The notes: generated by a model not told the origin, from the letters alone. Counted from the stretch's first letter, positions 17,607 through 25,959 are shown. The stretch: 64,000 nucleotides of DNA from Nitrospirillum amazonense (GCF_007828035.1 NZ_VITV01000007.1:62001-126000); one strand, 5' to 3'. Numbers and translations: made by a program.

Positions 17607-17807
17607 ATGAGCATTTCTTCCATTGGCGGGTACGCCAGTTCCGTCGCCGCCCTGTACCGCCCCGCCGCCCCCACCGCGGCGACCGACACCACCGCCAGCC
17701 AGGCCGCCCCGCAGCAGCCCGCCACCCTGGATCGGGATGGCGACGGCGACGTGGACACGGGCGCCGTCGACAAGGACCGGGGCAACAACATCAATATCAA
17801 GGCTTAA
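17607..17807 (+). CDS. Small EF-hand-like acidic protein of unknown function
   Basis: A 66-residue protein: a Ser/Ala-rich first half, then DRDGDGDVDTG, which reproduces the first nine positions of a calcium-binding EF-hand or dockerin loop (D at 1, 3, 5, 7, 9) but lacks the final Glu. A less regular DKDRGNNINIK follows. There is no signal peptide. ATG 17607 has GTGGAG about nine bases upstream, and a promoter-like region with a tandem operator precedes it. A hairpin follows at 17823. It lies just before a two-component system and may be a target of it. Calcium binding is inference. Confidence 0.65.
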   Translation: MSISSIGGYASSVAALYRPAAPTAATDTTASQAAPQQPATLDRDGDGDVDTGAVDKDRGNNINIKA

Positions 17808-17822
17808 TCGCGCCCGCGTCGC

Positions 17823-17865
17823 GGGCGGCGGCACGTCCCTTTCAGGGGCGCCCCTGTCGCCGCCC
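17823..17865 (+). terminator. G+C-rich hairpin after the small EF-hand gene
   Basis: GGGCGGCG (17823-17830) pairs with CGCCGCCC (17858-17865), and a small inner stem can form within the loop. No T-run follows, so it may be a weak terminator or attenuator separating the abundant small transcript from the two-component genes. Confidence 0.45.
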
Positions 17866-17942
17866 ACGCCGCGTCCAATCCAATATTCGCCCCCACCATG
17901 GGCGACAGTCGACTTGGCTCCCCTGTTCGCCAATAATCAGGC

Positions 17943-18635
17943 ATGGATCGAATACTGCTCGTTGACGATGATGTCGCGCTGGTGGACATGCTGCGCGAGT
18001 ATCTGGAACAGGACGGGTTCGCCGTCGACGCGGCCCATGATGGCGCCGCATGCTTCGACCATGCGCCGGAGGAATTGGACCTGATCGTGCTGGACGTCAT
18101 GCTGCCCAAGCTGTCGGGTTTCGATGTCCTGAAACGCCTTCGCCAACGATCCGACGTGCCCGTCATCATGCTGACGGCCCGCGATGACGACGTCGACCGC
18201 ATCGTCGGTTTCGAAATCGGCGCGGATGACTACGTGCCGAAGCCCGTCAATCCCCGCGAACTGGTGAGCCGAATTCGCGCCGTCCTGCGCCGCGTCAACG
18301 GCGGGGCCAACAAGGCGCCGGCGGACCTGCAGGTGGGCAGCGTCCGGCTGAACCCGACCGCCCGCGTCGCCTGGAACGGCGAATGGCGGCTGGACCTGAC
18401 CTCGGCGGAATTCAGCCTGCTGGAACACCTCCTGCGCGGCGCGGGCCGCATCATTTCGCGGGATGAGCTGTCGGCGGCGGCGTTCGGCAGGCATCACGCG
18501 GCCGGCGCCGATCGCAATGTCGACACACTGGTGAGCAAGGTCCGCCGTAAACTCGACGCCACCATCATCGATGGCGAGCAGCCTATCAAGACCATCCGCA
18601 ATGTCGGCTATCTTTACGCCCTGCCCCCATCGTGA
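17943..18635 (+). CDS. OmpR/PhoB-family response regulator
   Basis: A 230-residue regulator. The receiver domain (about 1-115) has acidic residues in LLVDDDV, phospho-acceptor D51 (LIVLDVMLPKLSG) and the conserved Lys in YVPKPVNP. The C-terminal winged-helix domain (about 135-228) has the typical FSLLEHLL and RNVDTLVSKVRRKL recognition region. The partner kinase is at 20241, with an outer-membrane-type protein and a periplasmic-binding-like protein between them. A degraded version of the tandem operator lies just upstream at 17908-17927, so autoregulation is possible. Confidence 0.92.
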   Translation: MDRILLVDDDVALVDMLREYLEQDGFAVDAAHDGAACFDHAPEELDLIVLDVMLPKLSGFDVLKRLRQRSDVPVIMLTARDDDVDRIVGFEIGADDYVPKPVNPRELVSRIRAVLRRVNGGANKAPADLQVGSVRLNPTARVAWNGEWRLDLTSAEFSLLEHLLRGAGRIISRDELSAAAFGRHHAAGADRNVDTLVSKVRRKLDATIIDGEQPIKTIRNVGYLYALPPS

Positions 18636-18655
18636 CGGGGTGGGGATCTGTTCCG

Positions 18656-19783
18656 ATGGCCATGATCTTCCGGCACCTTTCCCGTCTTGCGCAGGCCGCT
18701 TGGCTGTCCGGCGCCATCGTGGTCGCCGCCCTGGGGGCTGGTGCCGCCCGGGCGCAAGAGGCCGAGCCGGCGGACAGTTATGTGCCGGGCCAGGGGTTCA
18801 ACGTCGGTCCGGTCAACCTGGCGGGCTATTCCAGCCTGGTCGCGAGCCTGCCCGACCAGGGCCGCAAGACCCTGAGCCTTGAGGATCTCAGTCTCTACGC
18901 CAGCGCGCATGTCGGCATCTTCGTCAACCCCTTCATGGAGGCCGAACTGACGGGGCTCAACCTCCTGCCTTGGGCGAAGGGGGATGACGGCGGCGATGGC
19001 GGAAAGGGTCATGGCTATGTCGTGCTGGAGCGCCTTTACGACGACGTCCAGTTGCCGGATGGCTTCACCATACGGTTCGGCAAGATGCTGGCGCCGGTCG
19101 GCGACTGGAACCAAATCCACGCGGCGCCACTGGTGCTGTCAACGGTCCGGCCGGCGGCGACTTACCGCGGCTTCAGCCAGTACGCCACCGGCCTGTCGGT
19201 GTTGTATAACGATCCCGAGGCCCGTTGGCCGGACGTCCAGGTCTACTGGCAGCCCATGGACGAATTCTCCGCGCGGCCGGACAGCATCGTCGATGACCAT
19301 TACCGCCTGGTCGAAGGCCTGCACGTCAGCTTTCCCCTGGGCCTGCTGGACAAGGTGGGGTTTTCGGTTCAGCGCACCATCGACCGGCTGGGGGTGGAAC
19401 AGCATCTGGCGGGGGTCGACTTCCGGTATACGATGGGCCCGGTGACATTGCAGGGTGAAGGGGTGGTGTCCTCCCTTTCCCAGCCGGCTGGCGTGCAGAC
19501 GCCGCGCAGCCTGGAGTGGAGCGCGTACGTGGCGCCGTCCTACGCCTTCGATGACCGGTGGTCCATCTACGGCTGGTACGAGATTTATGATGGGCGCGGC
19601 ACCGCGTCCGCCAGCGCCGGGCAGGCCGGCCCTGCGAGCGACGGGACGGCCCAGGACGTCCTGGCCGGCTTCGCCTTCCGGCCGCAGCCGGCCATGGTCT
19701 TCAGGCTGGAATACCTGTTGAACGTCGGTGGGCCGCCGGTCAACCCCACCGGCCTGTTCGCCTCCTGGTCCGTGCTGTTCTGA
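18656..19783 (+). CDS. Probable outer-membrane beta-barrel protein, family not recognised
   Basis: A 375-residue protein with a signal peptide (MAMIFRHLSRL through ARAQEAEP) and alternating hydrophobic/aromatic strands ending in an aromatic residue (SWSVLF), as in porin-like barrels. ATG 18656 has a GGGGAT-type ribosome-binding site; the GTG at 18632 overlaps the regulator stop but would delay the signal peptide. Segments such as IRFGKMLAPVGDWNQIHAAP resemble porins with an intact inner constriction. It lies between the regulator and kinase genes of one two-component system, so it may form part of the sensing or uptake path for the same signal. Its solute is unknown. Confidence 0.75.
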   Translation: MAMIFRHLSRLAQAAWLSGAIVVAALGAGAARAQEAEPADSYVPGQGFNVGPVNLAGYSSLVASLPDQGRKTLSLEDLSLYASAHVGIFVNPFMEAELTGLNLLPWAKGDDGGDGGKGHGYVVLERLYDDVQLPDGFTIRFGKMLAPVGDWNQIHAAPLVLSTVRPAATYRGFSQYATGLSVLYNDPEARWPDVQVYWQPMDEFSARPDSIVDDHYRLVEGLHVSFPLGLLDKVGFSVQRTIDRLGVEQHLAGVDFRYTMGPVTLQGEGVVSSLSQPAGVQTPRSLEWSAYVAPSYAFDDRWSIYGWYEIYDGRGTASASAGQAGPASDGTAQDVLAGFAFRPQPAMVFRLEYLLNVGGPPVNPTGLFASWSVLF

Positions 19784-20244
19784 TGCGGCGGCGGCGGCCC
19801 CTGCTGGCGGTTCTGATAGGGTTGTTCCTGTCGGATATGGCGCGGGGAGAGGACATCCTGGTGGTGGCCAATCCGTCGGTAACCCTGGGCCACCCGCTGA
19901 GCACCGGCGATGTCGCCGCGATCTACTTGCTGCGCCTGACCTTATGGCCCGACGGGAACGCGATCATCCCCGTGAACCGCGAAATCTCCAGCGAGGTCCG
20001 CACCCGCTTCACCGCCGGCGTCCTGCACCAGGATAACGCCAGCCTGATCGTTTATTGGAATGAGATGCACTTCAAGGGTAAGGCACCGCCGGTGGTCCAG
20101 GAATCCGAACAGGCGCTGCTCACCTTCATTCGCCGGGTGCCGGGCTCGGTCGGGTACGTCAGCGGCGGCGGCGGGGTGCCGGAGGGTGTCGTGGTCCTGG
20201 CCAGGTTGCCCGTCGCGGCCGGCTCCGGCGGGGGCGGCCCATGA
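19783..20244 (+). CDS. Small periplasmic phosphate-binding-protein-like domain
   Basis: A 153-residue protein with a signal peptide (LLAVLIGLFLSDMARGED) and a single lobe resembling the PstS-type periplasmic binding fold (ILVVANPSVTLGHPLSTGDV, WPDGNAIIPVNRE, VPGSVGYVSG). It is about half the length of a full solute-binding protein. Such short versions often sit beside two-component kinases and may act as accessory sensors. The start overlaps the barrel gene stop (TGATG), and its end overlaps the kinase start (ATGA), so three proteins are coupled in translation. Confidence 0.75.
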   Translation: MRRRRPLLAVLIGLFLSDMARGEDILVVANPSVTLGHPLSTGDVAAIYLLRLTLWPDGNAIIPVNREISSEVRTRFTAGVLHQDNASLIVYWNEMHFKGKAPPVVQESEQALLTFIRRVPGSVGYVSGGGGVPEGVVVLARLPVAAGSGGGGP

Positions 20245-22049
20245 AGGCCGCCATCGGCAGTTCCATCGGACGCAAGATCGTCGGCGCGCTGTTGGCGATA
20301 TACCTGCTGACCTATGGGCTGACGGCGGCGGTGGTGTACACCGGCGTGCACCGGTCATTGCTGGATTCCGCCGAAGGCGGCCTGGCCCAGGTGGCGGACC
20401 TGAAATACCAGCGTCTATGCAATCGGATGGACGAGCTGGCGACGGACCTGACCGCCTGGGCCCAGCTGGAGGTGATGAACGACCTGGTGTCCGGCGACGT
20501 TGACCGGCGGATCGGGACGACGCTGGAGGCGCTGCAGCGCCTATACGGGCTGGCGGGTGGGATTTACGCCTTCGATGCCGGTGGCGCCCTGATTGCCGAC
20601 GCCGATGGCGACGACGGCGCCCCGCCGCGCGGCACCCGCCTTCCGGCGGCCTGGACCGTGACGGCCCACGGCGTCACCTTCTTCGACAAGCATCGGAACC
20701 CGCTGGGGGGCGGGGACGTCGTCGCCCTGGCCATTCCCATCTTCGGCAGCTTCGCCCCGGATTATCGCGTGGGCACCCTGGTCATCGCCCTGCCATGGAC
20801 TATGGTCGAGACGCTGTTGAGCGGGGTGGAACCCCGCACGGTGCTGGTCCGCCGGCCTCCCCATCCCGCCGTCCTGTCCAGCGCGGCCGATCCCGACATG
20901 GACAGGGAAAGCCACATCACCGGCCGTTCCGTGCAGCGGGATGGCCTGCTGCGGTCCTGGCAGGTGGTCGTTTCGCAACCGATGTCGGTCGTGACGCGGC
21001 CCTTGCGCCGGGTCGCGCTGGAACTGGCCCTGCTGGGCATCCTGCTCGCGGCGCCCATCTTCGCCTTCGTGCGCTGGATGGGCCGGCGGCTGACGGCGCC
21101 CATCATGGAACTGACCCGGGCGGTGCGGGTCATCGCCGACACGGACCAGCTGGACATCCAGGTCCCGGTCACCAGCCAGGACGAACTGGGCTTCCTGGCC
21201 CGCTCGTTCAACCGCATGACGGCCAGCCTGCGGAACGCCCGGGCGGAGCGTGACCGCAGCATGCGCGACCTGGAACACCTGAACCTGACATTGGAAGGCA
21301 AGGTGGCGGACCGCACAGCCGAGCTGGAGGCCGCCGTGACCGCCCAGCGGCGCCTGATCAGCGACATCTCCCATGAGATCAAGTCGCCGCTGGCCCGGCT
21401 CAGCATGGCCTTGGGCCTGGCCCGGCGCCAAGTGGAACCGCAGGCCCCCCGCCACTTCGACCGGATGGAACAGGAGATCGCGGCCGTCGCCGCCCTGGCC
21501 TCGGAACTGCTGACCCTGGCCCGGCTTGAAGGGGCGGCTGCGGGGTTGCAGCGGGCCCCGGTGGACCTGCCGGACCTGCTGCGCGCCATCATCGCCGATG
21601 CCGCCTATGAACGGCCCGACCGGCAGCGTGACCTGGCCCTGGTGGTGGCGCCGGACTTGCCGGACGGCGGCGTCCTTCCGGGTAACGCCGACCTGCTGCG
21701 CCGCGCCATCGAGAACGTCATCCGCAATGCGCTGTTCTATACGACGGCGGGGGTGCAGGTGACCGTGACCCTGGCGACGCCGGCGGCGAACGCCCCCACC
21801 GGCCTGAGCCTGACCGTGGCCGACAGGGGCCCGGGGGTATCCGACGACGCCATCGGGCAGCTGTTCGATCCGTTCTACCGCGCGGATCCGGCCCGAGCCC
21901 GCGACACCGGCGGCACCGGCATAGGCCTGACCATCTGCAAACGCGTGGTGGAACTGCATGGCGGAGCGGTAAGGGCGACACACAACCATCCCACCGGGCT
22001 GGTGGTCGAAATCACCCTGCCCGCCATGCCGCACACGCCGCAGAACTGA
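20241..22049 (+). CDS. Membrane sensor histidine kinase with HAMP domain
   Basis: A 602-residue kinase. A first membrane helix (about 12-35) and second (about 255-275) enclose a periplasmic sensor of roughly 220 residues. Then come HAMP (about 275-330), a short coiled coil, a dimerisation/phospho-acceptor domain with H378 in ISDISHEIKSPLARL, and an ATPase domain with an N box (ENVIRNALFYT), G1 (DRGPGVSDD) and G2 (GGTGIGLTIC). It phosphorylates the regulator at 17943. The signal is unknown; the coupled periplasmic-binding-like and barrel proteins suggest a periplasmic solute. Confidence 0.92.
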   Translation: MKAAIGSSIGRKIVGALLAIYLLTYGLTAAVVYTGVHRSLLDSAEGGLAQVADLKYQRLCNRMDELATDLTAWAQLEVMNDLVSGDVDRRIGTTLEALQRLYGLAGGIYAFDAGGALIADADGDDGAPPRGTRLPAAWTVTAHGVTFFDKHRNPLGGGDVVALAIPIFGSFAPDYRVGTLVIALPWTMVETLLSGVEPRTVLVRRPPHPAVLSSAADPDMDRESHITGRSVQRDGLLRSWQVVVSQPMSVVTRPLRRVALELALLGILLAAPIFAFVRWMGRRLTAPIMELTRAVRVIADTDQLDIQVPVTSQDELGFLARSFNRMTASLRNARAERDRSMRDLEHLNLTLEGKVADRTAELEAAVTAQRRLISDISHEIKSPLARLSMALGLARRQVEPQAPRHFDRMEQEIAAVAALASELLTLARLEGAAAGLQRAPVDLPDLLRAIIADAAYERPDRQRDLALVVAPDLPDGGVLPGNADLLRRAIENVIRNALFYTTAGVQVTVTLATPAANAPTGLSLTVADRGPGVSDDAIGQLFDPFYRADPARARDTGGTGIGLTICKRVVELHGGAVRATHNHPTGLVVEITLPAMPHTPQN

Positions 22050-22066
22050 AAATAACCGGTGGGCAA

Positions 22067-22086
22067 GTCCACACAACTCCACGACG
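22067..22086 (+). promoter_or_regulatory. Predicted tandem regulator operator before the hemolysin-family operon
   Basis: GTCCACACAA (22067-22076) and CTCCACGACG (22077-22086) repeat the motif and 10-base period of the site at 17507-17526; the shared core is aligned ACA-N3/4-ACTCCAC. A weak -10-like TAGCAT follows at 22095-22100, with no obvious -35, as is common for promoters activated by OmpR-type regulators. Confidence 0.6.
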
Positions 22087-22166
22087 CGCGGCCCTAGCAT
22101 GGGACCCATCGCTTCACCGCCCTGACGGCGGCCGAGGCGCGGTTCCACCAGCGAAGGCGCGGCCCC

Positions 22167-22826
22167 ATGAATGCGAACCCCCATCCCCGCCCCGTCCCGA
22201 CGGAAGACGCCTGCAGGTCCGTGTCGGCCCAGGCGAGGCTTACCGACATCGTGGTCCTGTCCGCCGGTCATCCATCCCGGCCCGCCGTTGAGCAGCTGGT
22301 CCGCGAAACCTATGCCCAGGCTTATGGCGCGCGCATAGGCCGCTTTCCCCGCCTGATGATGGCGGCGTTCGATCAGCACGGGAACCCCGCCTGTGCCGCG
22401 GGCGTGCGCACCACCGCCGATGGTTTCTTTTCCGAAGCCTATCTTGACCAGCCCATAGAGCGCGTCCTTGGCCAGAGGAGCGGGCGCCACGTGCACCGCG
22501 CGCGGGTGTTTGAGATCACCACCCTGGTCAGCCGCCGCGCCGACCTGTCCGCCGGCTTTTTCCACAGCCTGGCCTGCCGGGGGGCCCTTGACGGCTACGA
22601 CTGGTGCTTTTTCACGGCCACGTCGCGCCTGCGGCAGCTGTTGGCGCGCCTTTATCCGCCCCTGCTGGTCCTGGCCCAGGCGGACTCCGCCCGCCAAGCC
22701 GATGCCGCCGCCTGGGGACGTTACTATGAAAGCGCCCCGGCCGTGTGCGCGGCGGATGACTGGCCGTTCCTGAGCCCCGGGCCGACGCGAACGGCGGAAG
22801 CGGCTGCGGGGGCGGCGCATGCATGA
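22167..22826 (+). CDS. 'Thermostable hemolysin' family protein, GNAT-like
   Basis: A 219-residue protein resembling the thermostable hemolysin (delta-VPH) family, with a VRETYAQAYGARIGRFPRLMMA start, GVRTTADGFFSEAYLDQPIE and EITTLVSRRADLSAGFF. Members look like acyltransferases of the GNAT/autoinducer-synthase type, and the hemolysin name comes from an early expression screen, so the true activity may be acyl transfer (inference). No signal peptide is seen. It overlaps the AMP-ligase gene by eight bases and opens a four-gene operon with a ligase, a diiron-type oxygenase and an SDR. Confidence 0.8.
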   Translation: MNANPHPRPVPTEDACRSVSAQARLTDIVVLSAGHPSRPAVEQLVRETYAQAYGARIGRFPRLMMAAFDQHGNPACAAGVRTTADGFFSEAYLDQPIERVLGQRSGRHVHRARVFEITTLVSRRADLSAGFFHSLACRGALDGYDWCFFTATSRLRQLLARLYPPLLVLAQADSARQADAAAWGRYYESAPAVCAADDWPFLSPGPTRTAEAAAGAAHA

Positions 22827-24366
22827 GATCCTGCGCGCCATGCGCCGGCACGCCGCCGTCACGCCCCACCGGCCGGCGGTCACCGACGGCATCTCGTCCC
22901 TTGATTATGCGGAGTTGGCGGCCCGCGTCGCCGGCGCGGCGCAGGCGCTGACGGCGCTGGGGGGAGCCGGCCCGCGCCCTGTGGTGGGCATCCTGGGCGC
23001 CAACCGTGTCGAATGGGTCGTGGCCCAACTGGCCATTTGGCAGGCGGGCTATACCGCCGTCCCGCTGCCGCCCTTCTTCTCAGCCGCCCAGTGCCGGCAC
23101 ATCGCCGCCGACGCCGGCATCACCCATATCATCCACACACCCGACGCGGATCCGGGCCCAGGCGGCCCCTCGGACCTGCCCCTCCAGCCCGTCCCAGCCA
23201 TGACCGCGGCCACCGCGGCCCTGGACCTCGCCGGAACGGCGCGGCAGGTCATTTACACCTCGGGCAGCACGGGCACGCCGAAGGGCGTGCTGCTGGAGGG
23301 GCGCCAGCTGTCATGGAGCACCCTGGCGCTGGCCCAGGCCATCGACGCCCGACCCGACGACCATTACCTCAGCCTTCTGCCCATGGCGCTGTTGCTGGAG
23401 ACCCTCTGCGCCATCACCATGCCGCTCAGCGCCGGTGCGCGGGTGACCCTGATGCCCGGGCTCACGGACCGCATGGGTGGTCCAGCCCCCGGCCCGGCCC
23501 CCTTGCGGCTGGCCGACGCCATCACCGCCGCGGCCCCGACCTGCCTCATGCTGGTGCCCCAGCTTCTGGCCGCCTGGGTGACGGAGCTGGAGCGGACGGG
23601 CGGCACGGTCCCACCGGGGCTACGCCTGGTAGCCGTGGGCGGGGCGGCCGTTCCCCCCGCCCTGGCCGAGAGGGCCTGGGCCCTGGGCATTCCCGTGCAC
23701 GAAGGCTATGGCCTGTCCGAGTGCTGCTCGGTCGTGGCCTTGAACCGGCCCGGCCAGCGGCGGCCTGGCACGGTGGGCCGGCCCCTGCCCGGCCTGCGCG
23801 TGACCCTCGACGGGGGGGAGATCGTGGTCACCGGCCCGTCGGTCATGTCGGGATATCTGGGGACGACGCCAGCGAATGAGCCTGCCGGCCCGGCGACCTG
23901 GCGCACCGGCGACCTGGGGACCTTCGATGACGACGGTCACCTGACGGTCCATGGACGGCGGGACGCCCTGATCGTGACGCCCGGGGGGCGCAACATCAGC
24001 CCGGAATGGGTGGAGGCGCATTTCCTGAACGACCCCCGCCTGTCGCACTGCCTGCTCAGCGATGGCGGAATGGACGGGCTGGCGATGCTGCTGGTTCCGG
24101 CGCCGGCGGCGGAATCATGGTTCGAGGCCGCCGGGAACGACGCCATCGCTGCCTTGGCATCGACCGCCGCCGCCGGCCTGCCTGCCTATGCCCGGCCCCG
24201 CCGGCATCACGTAGCACCACTGCGCGACCTGGCAGCGCGCGGCCTGCTCACCGCCAACGGACGGCTGCGCCGCCGGGAAACCACAGCGGCCTACCACCTG
24301 CAGCTCCATCCACCGGCCATGCCGGCGATCCCGACCCCGCTGGACCATTCGACCACCGACCATTGA
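22819..24366 (+). CDS. AMP-binding acyl-ligase-type protein lacking the A10 lysine
   Basis: A 515-residue member of the ANL adenylating family. Visible motifs are the phosphate loop YTSGSTGTPKG (about 145), GYGLSE (about 298), the TGD aspartate (about 360) and the GRRDALIVTPGGRN hinge. At the C-terminus the usual catalytic lysine motif (xSGKxxR) reads LTANGRLRRRE (about 475-486), so Lys is replaced by Arg. That Lys is important for the adenylation half-reaction in characterised homologues, so activity may be altered. The likely substrate is a carboxylic or fatty acid, passed to the neighbouring oxygenase and acyltransferase-like protein (inference). Confidence 0.85.
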   Translation: MHEILRAMRRHAAVTPHRPAVTDGISSLDYAELAARVAGAAQALTALGGAGPRPVVGILGANRVEWVVAQLAIWQAGYTAVPLPPFFSAAQCRHIAADAGITHIIHTPDADPGPGGPSDLPLQPVPAMTAATAALDLAGTARQVIYTSGSTGTPKGVLLEGRQLSWSTLALAQAIDARPDDHYLSLLPMALLLETLCAITMPLSAGARVTLMPGLTDRMGGPAPGPAPLRLADAITAAAPTCLMLVPQLLAAWVTELERTGGTVPPGLRLVAVGGAAVPPALAERAWALGIPVHEGYGLSECCSVVALNRPGQRRPGTVGRPLPGLRVTLDGGEIVVTGPSVMSGYLGTTPANEPAGPATWRTGDLGTFDDDGHLTVHGRRDALIVTPGGRNISPEWVEAHFLNDPRLSHCLLSDGGMDGLAMLLVPAPAAESWFEAAGNDAIAALASTAAAGLPAYARPRRHHVAPLRDLAARGLLTANGRLRRRETTAAYHLQLHPPAMPAIPTPLDHSTTDH

Positions 24367-24377
24367 CGGAGGCCCCC

Positions 24378-25076
24378 TTGCCCGACACCTCACCAACACC
24401 CTATCAGCGCCTGCTCGCGGAGACCGCCCAAGCCCGTGGCGCCTTCCTGTCCATCCCCGTGCTGAGCATGGCAATGGATGGGGCCGTGCCGCTGCCGCTT
24501 TATCGTGATTTCCTGGCGCAGGCCTACCATCATGTGCGCCATACCTGCCGGCTGCTGGCCCTGGCGGCGGCCCGGACGAACGACGAGGATTACCGGGCCG
24601 CGCTGTTCGACTACATCACCGAGGAACAGGGGCACGAGCAATGGATCCTGGACGACATCGACGCGGCGGGCGGTGATGCCGCGCGGGTGGCCGCATCCGT
24701 GCCGGGCCAGGCCTGCCGTGTCATGCTGGCCTATGTCTACGACGCCATAGAGCGCGTCAGCCCTTACGCCCTGCTGGGCATGGTCCATGTCCTGGAGGGC
24801 ATGTCGACGCTGCTGGCCTCCCGCGCGGCCGATGCCCTGCAACGGGCCTACCGGAGCGACGGCACCGCCGGCTTCCGCTACCTGACCTCCCACGGGGCGC
24901 TGGATAAGGAGCATGTGGCCTTCTTCCAACAGCTGGTCGACGGTTTGCGCGCCCCGGAGGCGCTGCCGGTCATCGCCGACACGGCGAACATGGTCTATCG
25001 CCTCTATGGCGACATCTTCCGCGACCTGAGCCGGGGCTTGGACAGCGCGCAAGGAGATGCTTGCCATGCCGCATGA
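24378..25076 (+). CDS. Heme-oxygenase-like diiron oxidase-type protein (TenA/PqqC-like fold)
   Basis: A 232-residue all-helical protein of the TenA/PqqC/heme-oxygenase-like superfamily. It carries a full candidate metal-ligand set: HHVRH (about 50-54), EEQGHE (82-87), LEGMS (about 138-142) and SHGALDKEH (171-179). That spacing matches the heme-oxygenase-like diiron oxidases (UndA-type enzymes act on fatty acids) better than TenA thiaminases. The start is TTG 24378, five bases after an ACGGAGG ribosome-binding site; no ATG fits. It overlaps the SDR gene by 11 bp. Activity on an acyl substrate is inference. Confidence 0.8.
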   Translation: MPDTSPTPYQRLLAETAQARGAFLSIPVLSMAMDGAVPLPLYRDFLAQAYHHVRHTCRLLALAAARTNDEDYRAALFDYITEEQGHEQWILDDIDAAGGDAARVAASVPGQACRVMLAYVYDAIERVSPYALLGMVHVLEGMSTLLASRAADALQRAYRSDGTAGFRYLTSHGALDKEHVAFFQQLVDGLRAPEALPVIADTANMVYRLYGDIFRDLSRGLDSAQGDACHAA

Positions 25077-25935
25077 CTCCGCCTCAAGCGGCATGACCGC
25101 GCTGATCACCGGCGCCGGCTCGGGCATAGGCCAGGCGCTGGCCGTCGAAGCGTCGCGGCGGGGGTTGGGGCTGGTTCTGGTCGGACGGCGGCGCCCGCCG
25201 CTGGATGCCACCAAGGCGCTGTTGCGACCCGGCACGCGGTGCCTTGTCCTGCCAGCCGACGTGACCCTGGCCGAGGATCGCGGGGCCCTGGTGGACGCTG
25301 TGCGGGACCATGCCGGCGGGCTGGACTTTCTGGTGAACAACGCGGGCCTGGTATGGGCGGGGGCCTTGTCGACCCTGGACGACCGCACGCTGACCGCGCT
25401 GGTGGCCACCAACCTGATGGCACCGCTGGCCCTCACGCGGGACTTCCTTCCGCTGCTGTCCGCCGCGGCCGGGCGGGTGGTCAACATCGGTTCCCTGCTG
25501 GGGGATATTCCCTATCCCCTGTTTGCCGGCTATTGCGCGTCCAAGTATGGCTTGCGCGGCCTGTCCGACGCCTTGCGGCGGGAACTGCGATGCCAGGGCG
25601 TGGGCGTGACCTATGCCGCACCGCGGGGCGCCCGCACGCCCGCGACGGAGGCTCTTGAACCGCTCCTGGCTTTGCTGGACATGCCGACGGACCCGCCGGC
25701 GGCCATCGCGAAACGGATATGGGCCGCAGCATTGGCCGGCGCCGACACCGCCTATCCCGCCGGCCCGGAACGCCTGTTCGTCCTGCTCCAGCGCCTATTC
25801 CCCCGCCTGGTCGATGCCGCGGTGCGGCGCCAATTGCGGCGCGGTCCCCTGGACGCGCTGATGGCGCCGCCGGTGCCAGCACCGCAGCCCGGCCGTCGCA
25901 CCAGCCCCCGCGTCGATTGCCTGCCCCTGGTTTAA
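25066..25935 (+). CDS. Short-chain dehydrogenase/reductase (classical SDR)
   Basis: A 289-residue SDR with the cofactor motif TGAGSGIG (residues about 15-22), NNAG near 90, an active-site Ser in NIGSLLG and the catalytic pair in YCASK. ATG 25066 is nine bases after AAGGAG and was preferred to the ATG at 25057, which touches it. It is the last gene of the hemolysin-family/ligase/oxygenase operon and would reduce a ketone or oxidise an alcohol made by the upstream enzymes. The C-terminal 40 residues are basic and Pro-rich and may be a membrane-association tail. Confidence 0.88.
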   Translation: MPHDSASSGMTALITGAGSGIGQALAVEASRRGLGLVLVGRRRPPLDATKALLRPGTRCLVLPADVTLAEDRGALVDAVRDHAGGLDFLVNNAGLVWAGALSTLDDRTLTALVATNLMAPLALTRDFLPLLSAAAGRVVNIGSLLGDIPYPLFAGYCASKYGLRGLSDALRRELRCQGVGVTYAAPRGARTPATEALEPLLALLDMPTDPPAAIAKRIWAAALAGADTAYPAGPERLFVLLQRLFPRLVDAAVRRQLRRGPLDALMAPPVPAPQPGRRTSPRVDCLPLV

Positions 25936-25959
25936 GCTTTTGTTTCGTCATGCAATTCA

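Noticed and set aside
20541-22892. 783-residue minus-strand frame opposite the kinase and hemolysin-family genes
   Set aside because: Same shadow character; spans two real genes and their promoter.
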